This document shows positions 15,750 to 25,612 of a stretch of 64,000 nucleotides of DNA, in pieces. Below the pieces are notes generated by a model. The model was given only the letters and a program-made list of their open reading frames with translations. It was not told where the DNA came from and made no database searches. Position numbers and translations under genes: made by a program. Position 1 is the stretch's first letter, and every line of letters starts with the position of its first letter. The stretch comes from an uncultured bacterium (lineage in GTDB: Bacteria > DRYD01): assembly GCA_937139605.1 (NCBI GenBank), contig CAKZQG010000002.1, positions 1-64,000 on the forward strand, given 5' to 3'.

Positions 15750-18572
15750 TCATATTAAATCTAATATTCCTAATTTACTAATAATATTAGAAATTAAAGA
15801 TATATCTAATTTATTTAATTCTAAAATTAATATTACATTTTTGAAATTTAATAAAACATTATACTTATCTGATATTTTAAATAATAACAATGATAATTTA
15901 TTATCTTTTAAAATAAAGCAATTATATAATTTGTAAATTAGTTTTAATTCATCAATAATTTTACCTTTAAAAGATAATTTAAATTGTTCCTGATTTATAA
16001 TTTCCCACTCTTTGGTAATGATATAGTGATTATCTATTTCTGGATGATCTTTAATATAATTATCTACAAAATCTATTACTTCTTTTTTATATTTTATAAA
16101 TATTTCTTTATTATCAATATTTAAATTGTTTAACCAATTGAATTCAACGTTTTTGAAAAACAATGTACCTAATATTAAACTTGATATATTTAATAAACTA
16201 TAAAAGCTAAATTTATCATAAACTAATAATAATTCAAATTTCTTAGATAATATATTATTTCTTATATTAAATAATTTTGTAAAAATGCTACCAAATTTGG
16301 AAATAAGTAAATCATTTTTAGGAAATAAATTAAATTTATTAGAATATAAAATAACAAAAGTATTTGATGATAAGTTTTTAGATTTACTAAATTCTAAGGT
16401 ATCTTGAATGACTTTTACTGGATTATTTTTCCCTTCTTTTGAAAATAATAATATAAATGAACTAAATATTTCATTAAATGTTTTTAAATTATTTAATGAA
16501 TATAATTCTAAAAATATATCAACTTCTTTAAATGAAATAGAATTTATATAATTACTTACTAATTCATATTTATTTACTGTAGTTTCTTTAAGTTCTTTTT
16601 GTAAAGGTGTTTGATTTAATAAAGATGATTCATTTATATCTATTAATTGAGTAGTTTCTTCTGTAAAGGTATATTCTGCTAATGTAGGTTCTGTATCAAA
16701 AGTAGATTCTATTATGGATAAATCCTTATTAACTACTTCACTTTCTGTATTAAATTCTTTACTTTTTATTTGGTTTTCTTCTTGAATAAAAGATTTAATA
16801 TTAGATTCCGTTTCTAATTTAATAGTATTTTCTTGTTTTATATCAGATTCTATTAAATTAGATTCAATAGATTCAATAGATTTAGTAGTTTCAGTAGATT
16901 CAGGAGTTTTAATAATTTCAATAGTTTCTATAGTTTCAGTGGGTTTAGTAGTTTGAGTAGATGTAGTATTGTTAGTAAATTCTGGAGTTAATTTTTGAGA
17001 TTCTTCTTTAGTTTTTTGATTTATAATATCTTCAAAAGCATCTTCAAATAAATTTATAAATTCTTTTTCCTCTTTTGTTTTTGAAGACTCAGTTATTTCA
17101 GTTTCAGTTGTTTTAATCTCAGATATCTCTACTTTAATTTCATCTTGTTGTGATGATTTTTTTACATTTATTTCTTCTTCTAATATATTATTAATATCTT
17201 TTTCAATATCAATTATTAATGTATTATCATTAACAGATTCTTTTTGGATATCTGATTCTTTTATAATAGTTATTTCAATTTGTTTTTCTTTTTCTTCTAA
17301 TATTTCTTGTTTTTCAGTTAATATTTCTTCTTTTTTAGTAATATCTTTTTCTTTTAATGATATATAATTAACATATTTTTCTATATTAAAATTAATTTTA
17401 ATTTCTTTAATATTTTTTTCAAATATATTCATATTTATAATTTCTTTAATAAAATTCATTTTTTCAAGAAAATTATTATAATTAATATTTTCAAAATATA
17501 TAATAAATAAATTAGGGAAATTAAATTTATTAAAATTTTCAGGATTTATTTTATTAGTAGAAATTGGGTTTATAATAAAAAATGAACTAAGAATATTTAA
17601 TACTTCCATATCTTTTGTAAATGAAAAATAATTTATTAAATTAGAATTATTTAAATTAACAATGAAAATAAAAAATAAACTAGAATTTATATTTATTAAT
17701 AAAACGTCTTTATCATATTCATATATTTTTAGATCTTTAGTGAAATTATTTAATAAATAATCAATGATAATATTTTTTAACCAGATATTATTGTTTATAA
17801 ATCTTTTAAAAAAAATAGAAACTTCAAATTTAGGTTCTATTAGTTCATTTTTTAATGGTTTTTTACAATGAGGACATAAAAAAGTATTTAATACTGGTTT
17901 TAAATTATTAACTCCGTTGGTTTGAAATATAAATTCATTTTTAACAGAGCATTTAAATACGAATAAAATTTTTAAAAAATTAATATCTTCTAATTCTTGT
18001 AAAAATGATAAATTAGTTTCGTTTAATTCAAAAGGTTTTTGATTAAAAATGGAATTAAGAATATTTATAAAATTAGGATTTATTACTTTCTTAGATAAAT
18101 CTATTTCTCTTTTGGGAATATTTAAATTATATTCATTTAAATACTGTGTAAATAATTTAGTTTTTTGATAATCTTTAAAATATAATTCATAGTTTGTTAT
18201 TTCTTGAAGTTCTAAAATATTGCTTAAAGCTTCTATGGTTAATGAATCTTCTGTAAAATTGTTTTCAAAAATTAGATAAAAGATAACTAAATATTCATTA
18301 TTTATTTCTTTTAATAAGATAATTATAATATTATTTGTTTTTGGATTATAAAAATAAAGAGGTTCAATTAAATTGTAATAATTATTATTAATTTCTAATT
18401 CTTTTAGCGTGTTACTATTTATGAATATAAAATTCTCTTTAGTAAAGTTATCTGTAATTTTTTTCTGAATTTCATTTACTAAATTATTATTTTTTAATTT
18501 AAAAACTTTCTTAATTATTGATTTATTTTTACTAAAGATTTTTAGAAAAGAATTTACTTCAGAATTTATCAT
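15750..18572 (-). CDS. Large protein with zinc-knuckle and Thr/Glu-rich linker, unknown function
   Basis: 940 residues, not recognised. Residues 1-400 look globular, rich in Asn, Ile, Phe and Leu, and include CPHCKKPLKNE near residue 233, a likely half of a zinc site. Residues about 405-690 are a low-complexity Thr/Glu/Ile-rich linker (for example TETIETIEIIKTPESTETTK), probably disordered. Residues 690-940 form a second globular, leucine-rich domain. There is no signal peptide or clear membrane helix. The gene is 18 bases downstream of the giant TPR gene and 63 bases upstream of the roadblock-like gene, so a scaffold for that set is plausible but only inferred from position. Confidence 0.75.
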   Translation of the reverse strand: MINSEVNSFLKIFSKNKSIIKKVFKLKNNNLVNEIQKKITDNFTKENFIFINSNTLKELEINNNYYNLIEPLYFYNPKTNNIIIILLKEINNEYLVIFYLIFENNFTEDSLTIEALSNILELQEITNYELYFKDYQKTKLFTQYLNEYNLNIPKREIDLSKKVINPNFINILNSIFNQKPFELNETNLSFLQELEDINFLKILFVFKCSVKNEFIFQTNGVNNLKPVLNTFLCPHCKKPLKNELIEPKFEVSIFFKRFINNNIWLKNIIIDYLLNNFTKDLKIYEYDKDVLLININSSLFFIFIVNLNNSNLINYFSFTKDMEVLNILSSFFIINPISTNKINPENFNKFNFPNLFIIYFENINYNNFLEKMNFIKEIINMNIFEKNIKEIKINFNIEKYVNYISLKEKDITKKEEILTEKQEILEEKEKQIEITIIKESDIQKESVNDNTLIIDIEKDINNILEEEINVKKSSQQDEIKVEISEIKTTETEITESSKTKEEKEFINLFEDAFEDIINQKTKEESQKLTPEFTNNTTSTQTTKPTETIETIEIIKTPESTETTKSIESIESNLIESDIKQENTIKLETESNIKSFIQEENQIKSKEFNTESEVVNKDLSIIESTFDTEPTLAEYTFTEETTQLIDINESSLLNQTPLQKELKETTVNKYELVSNYINSISFKEVDIFLELYSLNNLKTFNEIFSSFILLFSKEGKNNPVKVIQDTLEFSKSKNLSSNTFVILYSNKFNLFPKNDLLISKFGSIFTKLFNIRNNILSKKFELLLVYDKFSFYSLLNISSLILGTLFFKNVEFNWLNNLNIDNKEIFIKYKKEVIDFVDNYIKDHPEIDNHYIITKEWEIINQEQFKLSFKGKIIDELKLIYKLYNCFILKDNKLSLLLFKISDKYNVLLNFKNVILILELNKLDISLISNIISKLGILDLI

Positions 18573-18590
18573 TAAAAATCACCTCAATCT

Positions 18591-21500
18591 TTATGAGTTA
18601 ATGTAATTTAATATTTCTTTTTTAATATTTTCATTAAAATTAGGATTCTTTTCTATATCCTCTTTAATTATTTCAATTCTATTTTTATCTTTTAATTTTT
18701 TATATATTTCGATTAATCTTTTGATAATGATATGATTATTAGGATTATATTCATAAGCTAATTCATAGTTATCTCTTGCTTCTATTAATTTATTCAATTT
18801 TTCATAAGCGTTTCCTATACTCATATATACATCTGCTGAAAACGGTTTTATACTTAATGCTTCCTTAAAATATTTTATTGCTTCTTCATAATTTCCCTTC
18901 TTTAAATTGATGAATCCTAAATGACTTTTAGCTATAAAATCAAATTTATTTAATTCATAAGCTTTTAAGAAATCATTTTCTGCTAAATCTAATTTATTTG
19001 CTTTATAATATAAAACCCCTCTATTAGAATAAAGTTCAGATGAATCAGGAATATTTTTTATACCTAAATTATAAACATTTAAGGCTTTAACTACTTGATT
19101 AGTAGCTAAATAAACTATTGCTAAATATTTATATATTTCCTCTTTTTTAACATTTTGTTCTATTAACTTTGTTAATATATTTATAGCATTATCATATTTC
19201 TTTATTAATATATAGATGTTAGCTAAATTTATAGCAAAATCAAGTGCTTCATTATAAAGATGTTCATCATAAACACTATCTTTAGAAAATTTACTAAATA
19301 AAATATCTTTATATGATTCTAGGAATTTTTTTTCCATTATTTCATAAGCATTTATATTTCCTAAATATATTTCTATTAAGCAATTATGGTAAATATATAA
19401 ATTATTATTGGGATTGATTTTAAGTAGTTTTTCAAAGATTTCCTTGGATAATTTTAAATATTTTGATATTAAATAAGTTTTACCAAGTAAAAATAATACT
19501 AATTCATTATCTAAATAATTGGATAATTCTAAAAACTGTTCTAAAGCTAAATCATGCATATCTCTTAATAAATAAATACAACCTAAATATAATCTGCTTT
19601 CATAGAAGAATAGATTATAATTTATACTTTGAGATAATAACGTAATAGTTTCTTCTAAATCCCCTTTAGATAATTTAAATTTACTATTTATAAATAAAAT
19701 ATAGTATCTATTTTTTTCATCATATAATTCTTCATTTATTTTATATAAAATTTTTTCTATTAAATTAAATGTGTTATTACTAATATTTAATTTTATTTTA
19801 TCCCATTTTTCGTTTAAAATATAATTATCAAAATCTGATATTAATAAATTAACGAAAAATATTCTTAGATCTTGTAATTGAATATTAATAAAATTTGAAG
19901 GTAATAAATAAATTTTTTCTACCCAATTTTTTAAATTAAAGCTTGTTAATTTTTTACTTATATTATAAATAATTTCCTCATCTTTTTGTTTTACTTTTTC
20001 CATATTTATATAAATATCAAATAATACTTCTTCTGTTAAATCTTTTATATTTTCTTTTAATATGGATAATACCTCATTAGAAATATCTAAATTGAATTTT
20101 ATTGATAAAATAATTGATTCTACCGTGAAATATTTGCCATATTTATTTAAAATTAATTCAATTGATTTTATATCTTTTTCATAAATAAAATAATATAAAA
20201 TAATTTTTATTAAGGAAATAAAAATATCATTTAAAGTCGTTTCATTTATTATAAATTTATTATTATTTTCTTCAATTTTGTTTTCAAGATTATTGCTAAT
20301 TTTTTCATTAGTAATCTTTAATATTATATCTTTTAAAATTAAATTAAGATCCTTTTGATTAGATTTAAAAATTAATTCATAAAGATTAATACTAAATAAA
20401 TTGTCAATAAAATTTATTAAATCATTTATTATATTTAAAGCTATACTTGATTTATTTTCATTAATTAAATATATTAAAATAAGTAAACAACATTTAATAA
20501 AATAATTTAATTCTTCTAATTCTTTGTTTAGATAATTCTCTTTTAAATATAATAAATTTTTATCAAAATTTTGAATAAAATTATTTGTAATTTCTTCTAA
20601 ATTTTTATTTATTTCATTTATATTTAAATCAAAACTAAGATGATAGTATTTTAAAATAAAAATAGTATTTAATGTATAATAGGTAGTAAAAAAATCGAAA
20701 TATTTATAATAAGTAATTAAATTATATATTTTTTGATAATTTTCTTTTTTATTTAGAGAAAAAATTAGATATTTAAAAATTATACTTAATTTTTTATTAT
20801 CTATATCTTTTACATTATTAATAAAATAAAAAGCTTTTTCTATTAATTCATCTAAATTATTTAAATTATATAATAAGTAAAAATATAATTCAATTGAATT
20901 GTAATAATTATTAAAATTTGATAAAATTTCATTTTCAATAGAGCTTATCAATTCAAAAGCTTTAGAAAAATTATATAATTTGGCTAATGAATAAGCATAA
21001 TAATAAATATATTCTTTATTAGTTTTATCCATTAAATATAAGTAATTAAATATTTTTGATGATAAATCGAAATAATAAATATAGTTTTCAAATTCCCCTG
21101 TTTTTATTAATGAAATTCCATATATATAAATTAATTCTATATTAATATTATCTTCTTTATTGTATTCACCTTTAAATATTTTATCTACTATATTTGTATT
21201 ACTTAATAATAAAATAATTTCTTTGTATTTATTTAATTTAAATAGTAATTTTGAAACAATAAAATAAGAATCTAAGGAATTATCAATATTTTCTAGAAAT
21301 TCAGGAATAAATTTATATGCTTCTTCATAATTAGATAGTTCATAATTAATATATATAATTTTTCTTAAAACTTCTAGAAATATTCCTTTGTATTTCTTTT
21401 CATTTATGAAATCTTTTTTTGAGTAAAGTTTGTATAAAATATTTAAAGCATTCTTTAGATCTTGGGAGTCTCGGTTTTCTTTTAATAAATATATATTAAC

Positions 21501-22793
21501 CAATTCTAAGTAGTGTTCGAATTTTTCTTCTTCTATAAATTTATTTAAAATATTTATTGCTTCATCATATTTTTTAGCTATTATATATAATTTAGATATT
21601 AATAGGAAAGCATCTTGTAAATTAGGGTCTAATTCAGTAGCTTTAACTGCATAACTTAAAGAATCTTTATAATTTCTTAATTTATAATATATTCTTGTAG
21701 CTTCTAGGTAGTAAATAGCTTTATTAGATTCTAAATTTATTGCCTTTAGTATATTCTTTAAAGCTCTTTGAAGTTGACCTACCTTTAAATAACATCTCGC
21801 TAAATTATAATAACTATAGGAATCATTTGGATCTAAATAAACTGCTCTTAAGAAATGTTTTATAGCCTCATTTATATTACCTGCATCTAATAATGCTACT
21901 CCTAAATTATTATGAGTATAGCTATCTAATGGATTTAAATCAATTGCTATCCTAAAATACTTTATTGATTCCTCATAATTCCCTAAATTATATAATATTT
22001 TAGCTAATTTATAATACCAAAAATAATTATTAGGATTCTTATTAACCGCTATTTTAAGATAATATATAGCTTTATCTAAATTTTTTAATTCTTCATAACA
22101 AGAAGCTAAATAAAAATAAGCATCTGCATTATTTTCATCTATCTCTATTACTTTATTTAAATATTCTATTGCTTCATTTAATTCTTTATTCCTATATAAA
22201 ATTATTCCTATATTTAATAAACTTTCTATATCATCTGGCTTAACTTTTATCACATCTTTAAATGCATTTAAAGCATTATTGAAATCCCCTTTTTTTAATA
22301 AAATTAATGCATATTGTTTTTGAGTATCTATATCTTCTAATATACTAGGATTAATATTAGTTTGTAGATTTTGAATTCTTTGAATTTCTTGAAGTATTCT
22401 TTTTTCTAATCCAATAGGATCTCCGCTTTGTCTTACTAAGGATAAAGTTATTTGTAATTCAGATAAAGCTTCTGAGTATTTTTTTAATTTACTATAAGCT
22501 AATGCTAAATTAAAATGAGCACGAGTAAAATGAGGATCTATTGAAATAATTTTCTGCCAACATTTTATTGCTTCTTCTAAATTCCCTAAATTAGAATAAA
22601 TTCCACCTAACTCAAATAATCCCATTTTATGATTGGGATTTAAATCTAATAATAACTGATAATATCTTAAAGCTTCATCTAATAATTGGTTATTAAAATA
22701 ATAATTAGCTACTTTATAAACGTCTTCTGGATTTGCTCCTTTGGGATTTAAATTTATTTTTTCTTCTAAACTTTTTATATCTATATTACTCAT
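18591..22793 (-). CDS. Giant tetratricopeptide-repeat protein
   Basis: 1400 residues. Canonical 34-residue TPRs fill about residues 15-440 and 1000-1390 (for example YYNLARCYLKVGQLQRALKN and YSNRGVLYYKANKLDLAEN). The middle, 440-1000, is Asn/Ile/Tyr-rich and helical, and may contain worn TPR units. No enzyme domain, signal peptide or membrane segment is visible. TPR superhelices bind peptides or proteins, so this is likely a cytoplasmic scaffold. It lies 6 bases after gcvT and 18 bases before the 940-residue protein. A second TPR protein, fused to a degenerate kinase, is at 60247. Confidence 0.9.
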   Translation of the reverse strand: MSNIDIKSLEEKINLNPKGANPEDVYKVANYYFNNQLLDEALRYYQLLLDLNPNHKMGLFELGGIYSNLGNLEEAIKCWQKIISIDPHFTRAHFNLALAYSKLKKYSEALSELQITLSLVRQSGDPIGLEKRILQEIQRIQNLQTNINPSILEDIDTQKQYALILLKKGDFNNALNAFKDVIKVKPDDIESLLNIGIILYRNKELNEAIEYLNKVIEIDENNADAYFYLASCYEELKNLDKAIYYLKIAVNKNPNNYFWYYKLAKILYNLGNYEESIKYFRIAIDLNPLDSYTHNNLGVALLDAGNINEAIKHFLRAVYLDPNDSYSYYNLARCYLKVGQLQRALKNILKAINLESNKAIYYLEATRIYYKLRNYKDSLSYAVKATELDPNLQDAFLLISKLYIIAKKYDEAINILNKFIEEEKFEHYLELVNIYLLKENRDSQDLKNALNILYKLYSKKDFINEKKYKGIFLEVLRKIIYINYELSNYEEAYKFIPEFLENIDNSLDSYFIVSKLLFKLNKYKEIILLLSNTNIVDKIFKGEYNKEDNINIELIYIYGISLIKTGEFENYIYYFDLSSKIFNYLYLMDKTNKEYIYYYAYSLAKLYNFSKAFELISSIENEILSNFNNYYNSIELYFYLLYNLNNLDELIEKAFYFINNVKDIDNKKLSIIFKYLIFSLNKKENYQKIYNLITYYKYFDFFTTYYTLNTIFILKYYHLSFDLNINEINKNLEEITNNFIQNFDKNLLYLKENYLNKELEELNYFIKCCLLILIYLINENKSSIALNIINDLINFIDNLFSINLYELIFKSNQKDLNLILKDIILKITNEKISNNLENKIEENNNKFIINETTLNDIFISLIKIILYYFIYEKDIKSIELILNKYGKYFTVESIILSIKFNLDISNEVLSILKENIKDLTEEVLFDIYINMEKVKQKDEEIIYNISKKLTSFNLKNWVEKIYLLPSNFINIQLQDLRIFFVNLLISDFDNYILNEKWDKIKLNISNNTFNLIEKILYKINEELYDEKNRYYILFINSKFKLSKGDLEETITLLSQSINYNLFFYESRLYLGCIYLLRDMHDLALEQFLELSNYLDNELVLFLLGKTYLISKYLKLSKEIFEKLLKINPNNNLYIYHNCLIEIYLGNINAYEIMEKKFLESYKDILFSKFSKDSVYDEHLYNEALDFAINLANIYILIKKYDNAINILTKLIEQNVKKEEIYKYLAIVYLATNQVVKALNVYNLGIKNIPDSSELYSNRGVLYYKANKLDLAENDFLKAYELNKFDFIAKSHLGFINLKKGNYEEAIKYFKEALSIKPFSADVYMSIGNAYEKLNKLIEARDNYELAYEYNPNNHIIIKRLIEIYKKLKDKNRIEIIKEDIEKNPNFNENIKKEILNYINS

Positions 22794-22799
22794 AAAATT

Positions 22800-23909
22800 T
22801 TATTTTATTTTATTTTGGCTTTTATAATATTTTAATTTAATAAAAGGCAATTTTGTTACTTTAAATATAAAATTTTCTTTATTTTCTATTAATCCTTCAT
22901 AATTTAATATTTCATTAATATTTTGAATTGAATTAATATTAATAAAAGCTAATCCTACTGGGATAGATAAAGTAGGAGAAAAAGTCCCACTTGTTACAAA
23001 ACCTAATTCTTCTTGATTATAATCGTATAATTTATATCCATTTCGTGGTACTCTTTTAGTATTAATTACATTTATACCAACTAATTTTTTAGTAATATTT
23101 ATGTTATTGATAAATTGATTAAAGTAATCATTTTTAATAGCCCATTGTAAATTAGCTTCTAAAGGATTAATATTATCGTTTATTTCATTACCATATAAAA
23201 CTAACCCGGCTTCTATTCTTAAAACATCACGTGCTCCTAATCCTGCACCTTTTACATTATTACTTATTAAATAATCCATTATTTTTAACATCCTATTGTA
23301 ATCTAAATAAATTTCAAATCCATCTTCTCCTGTATAACCTGATCTTGATAATATAAAATACTTATCAATTATTACATAATCATAAAAATATAGATCTTTT
23401 AAATTTATATCTATATTAAATAAATAAATTAGTAAATTATGAACAATTTTTTCACTAAATGGCCCTTGAATAGCTATCATTAAATAATCTTCACTTATAT
23501 CTATTACCTCTATATTATTTTCCTTTAATATATTTATATTTTTTTCTTTATTAGCAGCATTACATACTACAAAAAAATAATTATTAAAATTATCTTTTAA
23601 ATCATATATAACAATATCGTCTTCTATAGTGAATTTATTATTTAAAATTAAAGCATACTTAGCTTTCCCATATTTTATGTTATCTATACTGACTGAAAAT
23701 AATTTATTTAAATTATTACTTTTTTTTACTAATAATCTTCCCATATGATATAAATCAAAAAATGAAACATTATTTCTTGTATTTATTACTTCATCAATGA
23801 TACTACTATAACTTAATGGCATATTGTAAGAATGAAAATCAATAAATTTAGCATTTAAAGATAAATGAAAATTTTTTAATGGACTTTCTTTTAAACTTGA
23901 ATTTCTCAT
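22800..23909 (-). CDS. gcvT: Aminomethyltransferase (glycine cleavage T protein)
   Basis: 369 residues. The N-terminal FDLYHMGRLLVKK, central AIQGPFSE, LSRSGYTGEDGFEIY and GLGARDVLRIEAGL segments are the standard GcvT order, and GFVTSGTFSPTL...PVGLAF occupies the C-terminal barrel. It releases ammonia from the aminomethyl-lipoyl H protein and transfers the one-carbon unit to tetrahydrofolate. GcvH and GcvP are not in the window; glyA at 29826 uses the same folate pool. No glycine riboswitch is visible in the 107 bases upstream. The start at 23909 (MRNSSLKESPLKN) is followed by the family-typical opening. Confidence 0.93.
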   Translation of the reverse strand: MRNSSLKESPLKNFHLSLNAKFIDFHSYNMPLSYSSIIDEVINTRNNVSFFDLYHMGRLLVKKSNNLNKLFSVSIDNIKYGKAKYALILNNKFTIEDDIVIYDLKDNFNNYFFVVCNAANKEKNINILKENNIEVIDISEDYLMIAIQGPFSEKIVHNLLIYLFNIDINLKDLYFYDYVIIDKYFILSRSGYTGEDGFEIYLDYNRMLKIMDYLISNNVKGAGLGARDVLRIEAGLVLYGNEINDNINPLEANLQWAIKNDYFNQFINNINITKKLVGINVINTKRVPRNGYKLYDYNQEELGFVTSGTFSPTLSIPVGLAFININSIQNINEILNYEGLIENKENFIFKVTKLPFIKLKYYKSQNKIK

Positions 23910-24016
23910 CCTTAATTAACTCCTTAAGTTGTAATTAATTTTTCTAAAAATCAAACACTACTTTTTTATTAAAATTATTATTTAAAATAAAAAATTAATT
24001 AAATTATATAAAAATA

Positions 24017-24574
24017 CTAATCTATAGGTGTTTTTATTAGATCTATTTTAGGATCATATATTTCATTAATTATTTCATTTTCATATTTTCCATTGGGATA
24101 TACGTATTCTTTAACTAATGCAATTCTTTTAGGAATTATTCCTTCATCATCTGGATAAAACATTAAAAACCTTTCAACTATAAAATAATGGTTTTCTTTA
24201 AGTACTTTAGCAGGTTTTAAGTTATATTTTAAATAGAAATCCTCATCAACGCTACCGTAAGGTTCAAAAGGGTTTTCTCCTTTCTTAAAAACTTCAATAG
24301 CATATAAATCAAAGAAAACATGTAATTCCGGTTTGGTGAATAACCTAACAAAATCTAAGGCAGACTCTTCATTATCTATTAATACTTTATCTTCTAAGGA
24401 TTTGATTGAATTTATTTCTATTTTTTCTTGGTCTTTAATTAAATATAATTTTAAACTTGCTTTAACAGGATAAAATGAAATACTACTAAACATCATTACT
24501 AATTCATATTCAGTTTTAAATTTCACAGGAATTTTATTAATCCAGCCTATATAAAAATTATCTTGTTTTTCCAT
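24017..24574 (-). CDS. Conserved-looking soluble protein, unknown function
   Basis: 185 residues, not recognised. It starts MEKQDNFYIGWINKIPVKFK and is a mixed alpha/beta, acidic, soluble sequence without signal peptide, membrane segment or obvious metal motif. A notable tail YVYPNGKYENEIINEIYDPK is beta-rich. A GAGGTG ribosome-binding site precedes the ATG. It sits in the minus-strand run between the ACT-domain gene and gcvT, 50 bases after the former, so it is expressed with them. Confidence 0.65.
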   Translation of the reverse strand: MEKQDNFYIGWINKIPVKFKTEYELVMMFSSISFYPVKASLKLYLIKDQEKIEINSIKSLEDKVLIDNEESALDFVRLFTKPELHVFFDLYAIEVFKKGENPFEPYGSVDEDFYLKYNLKPAKVLKENHYFIVERFLMFYPDDEGIIPKRIALVKEYVYPNGKYENEIINEIYDPKIDLIKTPID

Positions 24575-24624
24575 TTTTACACCTCAAAACTATTACTATA
24601 AATTTATATTTAAAATCATTTATA

Positions 24625-24957
24625 TTAGAATTCAGTTTCTGAAGCTATAACAGTTTCTAATCCATATTTTAAATTAACAACATCAATGGATGTAGGTTTT
24701 CTTACCGCAATTATATTTATTTCTTTTATTTTTTTTAGTTCTTGAGTTAATTTTTCTATTTTTTCATCAGTGTTATCTAACAAATGTACTAATAATCTAA
24801 TTGTTTTAGGTTTAACTTCTGTTGGAATTATACCTTCTATACCAGTGGTTAAAGCAGAAATATTAGCTTGATTTTCCGCTAATATTTGTGCTAGTTTAGC
24901 TAGTATCCCTGGTTTATCTTCCACTACTTTTGCCTCTATATATAACATTTTACTCAT
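24625..24957 (-). CDS. ACT domain protein
   Basis: 110 residues forming a single ACT domain: MLYIEAKVVEDKPGILAKLA opens with the beta-strand and the D-x-P-G-x-L turn where amino acids bind at the dimer interface, followed by the strand NISALTTGIE. Stand-alone ACT proteins are regulatory sensors of amino acids. The insertion IIPTEVKPKTIRLLVHLLDN precedes the third strand. The ligand is unknown; proximity to gcvT makes glycine or serine a guess only. A GGAGG-like site precedes the ATG. Confidence 0.8.
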   Translation of the reverse strand: MSKMLYIEAKVVEDKPGILAKLAQILAENQANISALTTGIEGIIPTEVKPKTIRLLVHLLDNTDEKIEKLTQELKKIKEINIIAVRKPTSIDVVNLKYGLETVIASETEF

Positions 24958-24994
24958 TTATTTTCACCCTCCTTGAGTTAGATATAAATATCAT

Positions 24995-25588
24995 TTATAT
25001 CCTTATAACTTGAAATCTATATATTTCATTTTCTTTAAATAAATTTTCTTTATTATATTTTAACCCTGCTTTATTAAAGGTTATTTCTAATTGTTTTTCT
25101 ATTGTATTGATAGTAGGTATATCTGGTAATAATACACCTTTTTTGTCCCCTTTTTTTACTATTATTCCATATTCTTTGGGGTTTAATTTACTTATATCAT
25201 TTATTTTTTCTATATTTATTATAAAATCTATTTTGTTTTTTAAATAAGGATATTCTTTTAAAGAAATAGATTCAAAGCGAGGATCCTTAAATGCAGCAGA
25301 TATTGAATTATTTATTATCTCTAATATTAAGTTATCAAATACTGGTTCAATAGTTCCTATACAACCCCTTAAATTATCATTTATATAAAAACTAACAAAG
25401 CATCCTAACTTAATATCTTTAAATTCTTTAAATAAAAATGAATACTTTTGATTAATGTTATCTTTAATATCCCTTAATTTAGAATAAACTGCTTCTAAAG
25501 ATAATTGTTTTAGTTCTTTTGAATAATTTAAAATCTTTTGTTTTACAGTATCTATTTTTTGTATTTCTTCCTCTTTATTATTTTCCAT
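24995..25588 (-). CDS. amrA: AMMECR1 domain protein (AmmeMemoRadiSam system protein A)
   Basis: 197 residues. LGCFVSFYINDNLRGCIGTI is the AMMECR1 signature, including the conserved R-G-C-I-G motif, followed by SAAFKDPRFESISLKEYP. The domain occurs with Memo and a radical SAM protein in the AmmeMemoRadiSam set, whose biochemistry is unresolved. The Memo partner is encoded at 28227 on the opposite strand; the radical SAM member of this set is not seen here. About 35 N-terminal residues precede the domain. Confidence 0.88.
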   Translation of the reverse strand: MENNKEEEIQKIDTVKQKILNYSKELKQLSLEAVYSKLRDIKDNINQKYSFLFKEFKDIKLGCFVSFYINDNLRGCIGTIEPVFDNLILEIINNSISAAFKDPRFESISLKEYPYLKNKIDFIINIEKINDISKLNPKEYGIIVKKGDKKGVLLPDIPTINTIEKQLEITFNKAGLKYNKENLFKENEIYRFQVIRI

Positions 25589-25612
25589 AAATTCTAAAAA
25601 TTTTTTAAGATT

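Noticed and set aside
23910..24016. Glycine riboswitch upstream of gcvT
   Set aside because: The region is short, plain AT-rich DNA and none of the conserved glycine-aptamer pieces is visible; gcvT also seems to be internal to a longer transcript.
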